Assembly (NCBI GenBank): GCA_022710245.1
Contig: JAKLHH010000365.1
Location: forward strand, 1-7,275
Length of the DNA stretch: 7,275 bases
Source: Myxococcota bacterium
GTDB lineage: Bacteria; Myxococcota; Polyangia; GCA-2747355; JAKLHH01
Direction of reading: 5' to 3'
Numbering within the stretch: position 1 is the stretch's first letter; every line of letters starts with the position of its first letter. The position numbers were made by a program, and so were the translations under genes. The notes under the pieces are model-generated. The model was not told the origin of the DNA. It ran no database searches and saw only the letters and a list, made by a program, of their open reading frames with translations. Of this stretch, positions 1 through 4,986 are shown piece after piece.

Positions 1-1035
1 CTGCTCTTCAGCCGGGCCGGTCTCCTCGCGAGGGCGAAGGGCTTCGGCGTCGACGCGGGGGGGATGAGCGGGCTCGTCTTCACCGGCGCCGTGCAGCTCG
101 AGGGCGAGCGCAAGGACGGCGGCCTCCTCGCCCGGGTGACCGTGAAGGACGGCGTGGTCAAGATGCCGAAGCTCGAGGGGCAGCGGGAGACCCACGCCAC
201 CGCGCTCCCCTCTGACGTGATCCTCGTCGAGGACGCGCCGCGCGCCGGCGCGGGTAAGCGGGTGAGGGCGGCACCTGTCGCGGCCGTGCGCATGCCGCTG
301 GAGGTCGTGATCGCAGCCGACCCGCTCTTCGTGCGCAGCGAGGAGCTCGACCTCGAGCTGGCGAACGACCTTCGCCTCCGCACGGACCGCCGGGGCGGGC
401 CGCGCATCAAGGGCAAGGTCGAGATCCGTCGCGGGCGCATCCGCGCGCTCGGCAACAGCTTCGAGGTGCGGCGCGCGCTGGTCAGCTTCTCCGACGAGGC
501 GGTGCCCGACCCCGGGCTCGACGTCCTCCTCGAGCGGAGCGCGCGCGACGCCATGATCCTGGTGCGCGTGACCGGCACCGCGAGCGCGCCCGAGCTGAGC
601 CTGAGCAGCGACCCGCCGATCTACGACCAGGCGCAGATCGTCAGCCTGCTCCTCACCGGGCGCCTCGACGCGCGCCCGGACGCGAGCGGCGGCGACCAGG
701 CGATGGCGCTCGCCACCGCGCTCTCGCAGGCGCTCCTCGGCGGAGTGCTCGGCCGCATCGCGCCGAAGGTGGGCATCGACGTGGCGCGGGTCAGCCTCGA
801 CGAGACCAAGGACCAGAAGACGGGCGCCTCCTCGCTCCGCGCCGAGGCCGAGGTCGGCAAGTACCTCACCGAGCGGCTCTACCTCGGCTACCGCCGCGTC
901 TTCGGCAGCACCTCGCTGGAGAACGCCAACGAGGGGCTCCTCGAGTACCGGGTCTCGGCGCGCTGGCTGCTGATGGGCGTCTTCGGCGACGCGGGCGTGG
1001 GCGGGCTCGACCTCTTCTGGACGCTCAGGCACTGA
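1..1035 (+). CDS. tamB: Translocation/assembly module TamB-like protein, C-terminal part (5' truncated by window edge)
   Basis: The frame is open from base 1, so the gene starts outside the window; the internal ATG at 64 is not a convincing start because coding-like sequence (LLFSRAGLLARAKGFGV) continues upstream of it. The 344 residues present match the TamB/DUF490 C-terminus. A beta-rich block begins near codon 138 (GKVEIRRGRIRALGNSFEVR), followed by F-S-D-E-A-V-P-D-P-G-L-D, then V-T-G-T-A-S-A-P-E-L-S-L-S-S-D-P-P and the I-V-S-L-L-L-T-G-R motif. The end has the usual 'VGKYLTERLYLGYRRVFG' strands and a final aromatic-rich strand. In known members TamB is an inner-membrane-anchored periplasmic beta-taco protein that works with the BamA-like TamA, or bridges the envelope for phospholipid transport to the outer membrane. 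The family call is firm; the exact role and the symbol are by homology. No tamA is visible in the window. Confidence 0.9.
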   Translation: MLFSRAGLLARAKGFGVDAGGMSGLVFTGAVQLEGERKDGGLLARVTVKDGVVKMPKLEGQRETHATALPSDVILVEDAPRAGAGKRVRAAPVAAVRMPLEVVIAADPLFVRSEELDLELANDLRLRTDRRGGPRIKGKVEIRRGRIRALGNSFEVRRALVSFSDEAVPDPGLDVLLERSARDAMILVRVTGTASAPELSLSSDPPIYDQAQIVSLLLTGRLDARPDASGGDQAMALATALSQALLGGVLGRIAPKVGIDVARVSLDETKDQKTGASSLRAEAEVGKYLTERLYLGYRRVFGSTSLENANEGLLEYRVSARWLLMGVFGDAGVGGLDLFWTLRH

Positions 1036-1053
1036 GGACCCTGGTCGGTCCTC
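1034..1053. terminator. Possible bidirectional hairpin terminator between convergent genes
   Basis: GAGGACC (1034-1040), a 6-nt loop, then GGTCCTC (1047-1053) form a perfect 7-bp stem that begins inside the TGA stop of the tamB-like gene. It lies between two convergent genes, where a shared terminator is expected. There is no T-run on either side, so if it terminates it is not a classical intrinsic terminator. Confidence 0.4.
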
Positions 1054-1092
1054 GTCGGTCCCCCAGCGGCTGGCCTGGCTCTCTCCCTGGAG

Positions 1093-2193
1093 CTACGCCT
1101 CGGGCCGCAGCAGGAAAGAGAAGCGCAGCGTGACGTCCCCCTCCGGGGGCGAGGCGGCCGGAGGCAGCCGCCAGGCGCGGAGCTTGCGAAGCAAGCAGCG
1201 GCCGAGCTGGCTCTCCCTCAGCTCGCCGATGGTGTCGATCGCCGAGCCGTCCAGGCTCGGTTCGACCACCACGCCGTCAGCACGAACCGCGACCGTGACA
1301 CGGACCTCCCCCACCTCCTCCGGCGCGGCTGGACAGCGCGCGCGCAGGCGCGGCACCAGGCGCCTCACCGCGGCCGCGATGGTGCGCGAGCGCGGCGAGG
1401 CGTGCCGCATCGCCACGCGCGGCCGCTCGAGCGACGGTGACGACGGCGGGAGCTGATCACGGGGGCAGCGGGCCGCGGCCTCCAGCAGAGGTGGGCCGTT
1501 GCTCCTCGAGGCCGGGTCAAGACCACGGCGGGACGGCGCGGACACGGGCCTCAGGAGGGTCCAGCGCGCGTGCCATGAGGATGAGTCGAATTGGAGCCAG
1601 TCGCAGCAAGGGATCGACGAGGGCGGGACAGCGGCCGCGATGGCGAGCACCGCGAGGTGAAGCAGCGCCGAGCTCGCCATGCTCACCGCGATCCAGCGCC
1701 CCGGTCGCGCCCGTCGCGCGGAGCGCGGGAGCGGCATCTGCACCGGCGGCCGCGCCGCGTGCACCGAGGCCGCGATCACCTGCAGCGGCCCCACCCTCAC
1801 CGTCACCCTCACGCCCTCCGGGAGGAGCCAGGTGTAGAGCGGTCGCGCTCCCGCCGGCTCCTCCGTCCGGGCTCGACCGCTGCCCACCAGCTCCTCGAGG
1901 GAGAGTCGCTCGCTCTCGAGCTCGACCTCACCGACCATCCCGGCGCTGAAGCAGAGCTCCGCGCCAGCGCGGCCGCGGCCGCGGAGGAGCTCGAGGCAAG
2001 GCACCGGGATGCCGGGGTCGTCGAGCGGGAGATCGCAGCGGGGCGAGCTCCCCACCGTGAGGCGGCCCCGCCGCCCGAGCGCACGGGCGAGGAGCGGGCC
2101 GTCCTCGCCGAGGACGATCACCATCAGCGTGCGCTCCGGGAGGTCGAGCGCCAGATCGCTCAGGTCGTGTGGTTGCTGGGGGCGCGTCGTCAT
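1093..2193 (-). CDS. FHA-like / single-span / AgmX-PglI C-terminal domain protein
   Basis: This is a 366-residue protein. The ATG (2191-2193) is chosen because GAGGAG (complement of 2201-2206) sits 7 nt upstream; the same frame stays open further upstream but only as antisense to the next gene. Residues 20-60 contain an FHA-like strand pattern (LTVGSSPRCDLPLDD) in which the usual GR and SRxH phosphothreonine-binding residues are missing. Residues 80-143 (SAGMVGEVE..., SLEELVGSG, PEGVRVTVRVGPLQVI) resemble the sandwich region found beside FHA-like modules in myxobacterial motility-type proteins. Residues 167-190 are a hydrophobic segment, preceded by Arg-rich residues 157-166 that should stay cytoplasmic. 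The linker is Pro/Ser-rich. Residues 270-366 resemble the AgmX/PglI C-terminal, TonB-like domain: a Cys before V-G-E-V-R-V-T-V-A-V, then R-A-D-G-V-V, a second Cys (333) and W-R-L-P-P. It is probably an inner-membrane protein with a periplasmic C-terminus. The partner is unknown; an energy-transducing or gliding-motility-like role is only inference. Confidence 0.8.
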   Translation of the reverse strand: MTTRPQQPHDLSDLALDLPERTLMVIVLGEDGPLLARALGRRGRLTVGSSPRCDLPLDDPGIPVPCLELLRGRGRAGAELCFSAGMVGEVELESERLSLEELVGSGRARTEEPAGARPLYTWLLPEGVRVTVRVGPLQVIAASVHAARPPVQMPLPRSARRARPGRWIAVSMASSALLHLAVLAIAAAVPPSSIPCCDWLQFDSSSWHARWTLLRPVSAPSRRGLDPASRSNGPPLLEAAARCPRDQLPPSSPSLERPRVAMRHASPRSRTIAAAVRRLVPRLRARCPAAPEEVGEVRVTVAVRADGVVVEPSLDGSAIDTIGELRESQLGRCLLRKLRAWRLPPAASPPEGDVTLRFSFLLRPEA

Positions 2194-2200
2194 TCGCAGG

Positions 2201-2206
2201 CTCCTC
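2201..2206 (-). promoter_or_regulatory. Strong Shine-Dalgarno site fixing the start of the 1093-2193 gene
   Basis: On the minus strand this reads GAGGAG, 7 nt from the ATG at 2193. It is the clearest ribosome binding site in the window and argues against any longer N-terminus for that protein. Confidence 0.75.
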
Positions 2207-2223
2207 GCGAACGGACAACCTGG

Positions 2224-2242
2224 AGCTGCGATGGTTGCAGCT
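2224..2242. promoter_or_regulatory. Dyad in the divergent intergenic region (possible operator)
   Basis: AGCTGC (2224-2229), a 7-nt spacer, then GCAGCT (2237-2242) form a perfect 6-bp dyad. An overlapping alternative pairs CAACC (2216-2220) with GGTTG (2233-2237). It lies in the 138-bp gap between two divergent genes, where both promoters should be. No convincing -35/-10 pair was recognised. Short GC-rich dyads are common by chance at this composition. Confidence 0.25.
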
Positions 2243-2331
2243 GAAGTGGAGCGGCGCCCGGCACCTCGGTGACCAGCAGATTTCCCGGAACGCGGCGCGC
2301 CCGCCCGGTGTCCAGCGAGAGTGAGTCGCCG

Positions 2332-3711
2332 ATGCTGATCGTCTCCTCCCTCCTCAGCCTCCTGCTCGGCGCCGCGGCGCTCGCCTACCGCCTCCTCTGG
2401 CGCCGGCGCCACGGCCGCCGCGGCGCGCTCGGCTGCACGGTGACGCTGCGTGGTCCGCTCGTCGGTCCGGGCCGTGCGGGGACGCTCCTCTGGGAGCGCG
2501 GCAAGCACGCGCTCCCGCCGCGGCTCGCGGTCCGCGTCGGGGGGGAGCTGCACGAGGTGCGCCCCAGCGCGACTCACCTGGTGATCCACGCGCGCCGCCT
2601 CCGCGTCGACGACACGGTGACCGTGGACGGCGTGCCGCTGCCCGCCGCGGTCGAGGAGCGCTCCTACCGCGAGGTCGGGCTCCGTCAGTCGACGCTGGCG
2701 CTGCGGCTCGGTCGTCCCTGGCCGCGGCTCCGCTGGCTCGACGTGCTCGCGCTCGGCGGCCTCCTCGCCGCCACGCTCCTCGGCGCCCTGGCGGCGCGAG
2801 GCACGCCCTCGCCGCTCCCTCCCCTCGCCTGCCCGGCCGGCACCCGCCTGCACGTCTTCGACCTGACGCAGTGGTGCCAGCGGGGAGGCGTCGACGAGGG
2901 GCCCTTCGAGCGCTGGTGGGATCCCTGGCAGCGCGCCGAGGCGGGCACCCACGTCCAGGGTCGGCGGAGCGGACGCTGGCTCAGCTGGTACCCGAGCGGT
3001 GTGCTCGCCGGACGCAGTGACCTCGAGGTCGGCGAGCCTCACGGCGAGCGCGCGCGCTGGTGGCCGAACGGCGTCCTCGCCAGCCGCGAGCGCCACCTGC
3101 GGGGCGAGCGCGTCGCCTGCGAGGCCTTCACCGAAGAGGGCCGGCTCTGGTGGCGCCTCGATCGGCGCCAGCGGCTGGAGGCCCACTGGGATCCGGCGAG
3201 CGGCACGCTGCGCTCGCTGCGGCGCGGCCGCTCGTTCCGGGCGTGGGACGGCGGCCGCCTCGTCGAGACCGGCGAGTACGTCGGCGCGACCAAGGTCGGG
3301 ACCTGGTCGCGCTGGAGCCGGCGAGGCGTCCTCGTCGGCAAGGGCCCGTTCGTCGAAGGCCAGCGCGAGGGCGTCTGGGAGACCTGGCACGAGGACGGCT
3401 CGCTCGCCTCCCGCGGCGCCTTCCGCTGCGATGTGGAGACCGGGACCTGGCGCTTCTTCCATCCTGGCGGGCGGCCCGCCGCCCTCGGCGCCTACTACAA
3501 CGGTCGCAAGCATGGTCGCTGGCTGGCCTGGCACGAGAATGGCCGCCTGCGGCGCGTCGCCAGCCACGGGGACGACGTCGGCGCCTGGACCGAGTGGGGG
3601 CCAGGCGGTCGCCTGGCAGGCCGCGGCGTGGCTGACGAGGGCTGGGAGGAGCGGCTTGGCCCCCGCGGCGTGCGAGAGCTCACCCTCGGCGACGTCGATC
3701 CACCGCTGTGA
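2332..3711 (+). CDS. Two-span membrane protein with C-terminal MORN_2-type repeats
   Basis: The protein has 459 residues. The ATG at 2332 is preferred over an upstream GTG at 2269, because it places a hydrophobic segment (MLIVSSLLSLLLGAAALAY) directly at the N-terminus and the 21 residues before it look non-coding. Span 1 is residues 2-22, followed by RRRHGRR; residues 30-134 form a soluble, beta-rich module; span 2 is about 135-155. The positive-inside rule puts the middle module in the cytoplasm and residues 156-459 in the periplasm, which fits the C167/C182 pair (ACPAGT...WCQRGG). That Cys pattern recurs in MORN proteins of Myxococcota. From about residue 214 come repeats of the form G-x-W-x-x-W-x-x-x-G-x-L, starting near 214, 238, 323, 347, 371, 395 and 417, mostly at a 24-residue period; the stretch 262-322 holds degenerate copies. 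MORN_2 repeats also occur in YwqK-family proteins annotated as antitoxins, but nothing here suggests a toxin partner. The middle module vaguely recalls the GIDE-type domain; this is weak. Function is unknown. Confidence 0.85.
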   Translation: MLIVSSLLSLLLGAAALAYRLLWRRRHGRRGALGCTVTLRGPLVGPGRAGTLLWERGKHALPPRLAVRVGGELHEVRPSATHLVIHARRLRVDDTVTVDGVPLPAAVEERSYREVGLRQSTLALRLGRPWPRLRWLDVLALGGLLAATLLGALAARGTPSPLPPLACPAGTRLHVFDLTQWCQRGGVDEGPFERWWDPWQRAEAGTHVQGRRSGRWLSWYPSGVLAGRSDLEVGEPHGERARWWPNGVLASRERHLRGERVACEAFTEEGRLWWRLDRRQRLEAHWDPASGTLRSLRRGRSFRAWDGGRLVETGEYVGATKVGTWSRWSRRGVLVGKGPFVEGQREGVWETWHEDGSLASRGAFRCDVETGTWRFFHPGGRPAALGAYYNGRKHGRWLAWHENGRLRRVASHGDDVGAWTEWGPGGRLAGRGVADEGWEERLGPRGVRELTLGDVDPPL

Positions 3712-3722
3712 CGGCGGAGCGG

Positions 3723-3744
3723 CGCCTCACTCCGTCGCGAGGCG
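3723..3744. terminator. Weak hairpin between convergent genes
   Basis: CGCCTC (3723-3728) and GAGGCG (3739-3744) can pair across a 10-nt loop in the 47-bp gap between convergent stops at 3711 and 3759. The stem is only 6 bp with no T-tract. It is listed for its location and could be chance. Confidence 0.25.
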
Positions 3745-3758
3745 AGACGACCGGGCCG

Positions 3759-4661
3759 TCAGTCGCCGTTGACGATCCTGTCGATGGCCCTCTGCAGCTC
3801 GCTCATGGTCACGGTCAGCACCGCCTGGGAGCTCGAGTAGACGGTGAGGGTCGTCTCGGGCCAGGAGCCCGCCACCCGCTGGAGCTGCACGCTGAACCGG
3901 CCGTCGAGCCCGCTCTGGCTGAGGAACGTCCGCACCCGCGCGTCCACCGCTGACTGCACCTGCGCGATGCCGGCCGCGACCATCGGCGCCACCAGCCGGC
4001 GATAGACGATGCCGCGCTCCTGCTCGACGCGGCAGCCGATTCGCCACCGCACCTTGCCGTTGTAGGGGTAGGTCTGCAGCAGCCGTCCCACGATGCCGAC
4101 GGCCATGGTGTAGAGCTGCGAGTAGCTGTACCCGAACGCGAGGTCGACTCGCACGTCGGCCGCGCGCAGCCCCGCGGCCACCGCAGCCGCTACCGCCTGC
4201 AGCTGCTGGTCGAGCGGCCCGCCTCGCGGGAGCTGGAGCTGCCCGCCGAGCTCGACGCTGGCGAGGTCACCGCCCTGACGCTCCACGGCCTCCCTCGCCT
4301 TGCCCTCGACGATCGGCGTCAGCGCGTCGACGACGTCCTGACCGATGACGACGCTCAACCCGTAGCGGCGCGCCGTCGGCGCAGGCTGGTCGTCGGTCCC
4401 CGCCGGGTCCGCCTGACCGGGGTCCGGGTCCGGATCGCCCTCCAGGATGATCTCGCGGCTCGACCCGTCATCGCCCGTCGCGTCCTCGCCCGCCTCGTCG
4501 ATGCCGCAGGTGACGCCGCTGCCGTCGTCCACACAGGCGGCGTCGCCCTCTCCCTCTCCGCTGCAGGAGAGCGGGCGGCGGCCTCCGCTCCCGCTTGCCT
4601 CGAGGCTCGAACAGCCAGCCAGCAGGACCAACCACGGGACCACGAGCAGCTTGCGTCTCAT
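3759..4661 (-). CDS. Secreted lipoprotein of unknown function with acidic linker
   Basis: This is a 300-residue protein when started at the ATG at 4661. It then has a textbook lipoprotein signal: MRRK, a hydrophobic core and the lipobox LLAGC, with Cys17 as the lipidation site. Two other starts (ATG at 4670, TTG at 4697) add 3 or 12 residues; no clear Shine-Dalgarno site decides among them. Residues 18-95 are a low-complexity Gly/Ser/Asp/Glu-rich spacer with cysteines 33, 43 and 52 and a DPDPDPG run. Residues 98-300 look like a folded domain: an alpha/beta start (YGLSVVIGQDVVDALTPIVEGKA written in pieces as YGLSVVIGQ and VDALTPIVEG), an Ala-rich helix (QAVAAAVAAGLRAADVRVDL), a YSYSQLYTMAVGIVGRLLQ segment, WRIGC and amphipathic beta strands near the C-terminus. 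No known family was recognised. It is probably exported and anchored to a membrane, with the acidic spacer lifting the domain away from the bilayer. It is transcribed alone, convergent with the MORN gene. Confidence 0.8.
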   Translation of the reverse strand: MRRKLLVVPWLVLLAGCSSLEASGSGGRRPLSCSGEGEGDAACVDDGSGVTCGIDEAGEDATGDDGSSREIILEGDPDPDPGQADPAGTDDQPAPTARRYGLSVVIGQDVVDALTPIVEGKAREAVERQGGDLASVELGGQLQLPRGGPLDQQLQAVAAAVAAGLRAADVRVDLAFGYSYSQLYTMAVGIVGRLLQTYPYNGKVRWRIGCRVEQERGIVYRRLVAPMVAAGIAQVQSAVDARVRTFLSQSGLDGRFSVQLQRVAGSWPETTLTVYSSSQAVLTVTMSELQRAIDRIVNGD

Positions 4662-4986
4662 GGCGCCCATGGGTAGCAAGCCGCGCACCAGGAGCAAACC
4701 CCGCGTTTCTCGCGCTCGCGCTCGGCCGCGTGGGGACGCGACTCACCGGAGCGCCTGGCGGAGCGCCCGGCGGGGTCAGGCTAGTCCTCGGGGACCTCGC
4801 GCCTTTCTCGGTGGGGCGGCGTGCCCCAGGCCGCGACCACAGGTGCGCCGGAGCAGGCGAGCGAGGGCGGGGTCGTCAAGCGTCCGCCCGGGAAGTGCCG
4901 CGGACGTCTCCCACCACCCTCGCGCTGAGGGATCTACCCACGCCAGCGACGTTGCGCTGCCGCTCGCCAGTGGGTAGCGTGGCGTC
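4662..4986. other. Divergent intergenic region, 325 nt
   Basis: This lies between the lipoprotein gene and the large right-hand gene, which point away from each other, so it should hold both promoters. Visible items are an imperfect 12-bp tandem repeat (GGAGCGCCTGGC at 4748-4759 and GGAGCGCCCGGC at 4760-4771) and a dyad at 4934-4977 listed separately. No promoter hexamers, RNA gene or convincing small coding sequence were recognised. The open frames crossing it are Arg/Pro/Ala-rich and look like high-GC noise. Confidence 0.6.
4934..4977. promoter_or_regulatory. Long-spaced dyad just upstream of the GTG start at 4987
   Basis: CTACCCAC (4934-4941) and its exact complement GTGGGTAG (4970-4977) flank a 28-nt interval, which itself contains CAGCG (4944-4948) and CGCTG (4955-4959). 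The outer arm ends 9 nt before the GTG start. It could be an operator, or an mRNA hairpin that hides the translation start, where no ordinary Shine-Dalgarno sequence is seen. The function is inferred only from position. Confidence 0.35.

Noticed and set aside
2194..3567. N-terminal extension of the minus-strand 1093-2193 gene, open up to 3567
   Set aside because: It is antisense to the well-supported MORN gene, is Arg/Ala/Glu-rich without domain signal, and the strong ribosome binding site at 2201-2206 fixes the start at 2193.
2332..3711. YwqK-type antitoxin of a toxin-antitoxin pair
   Set aside because: MORN_2 repeats alone prompt this label; there is no neighbouring toxin gene, and the protein has two membrane spans.
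2999..3772. Plus-strand 257-codon frame overlapping the MORN gene
   Set aside because: Ser/Ala/Arg-rich out-of-phase shadow of the MORN coding sequence.
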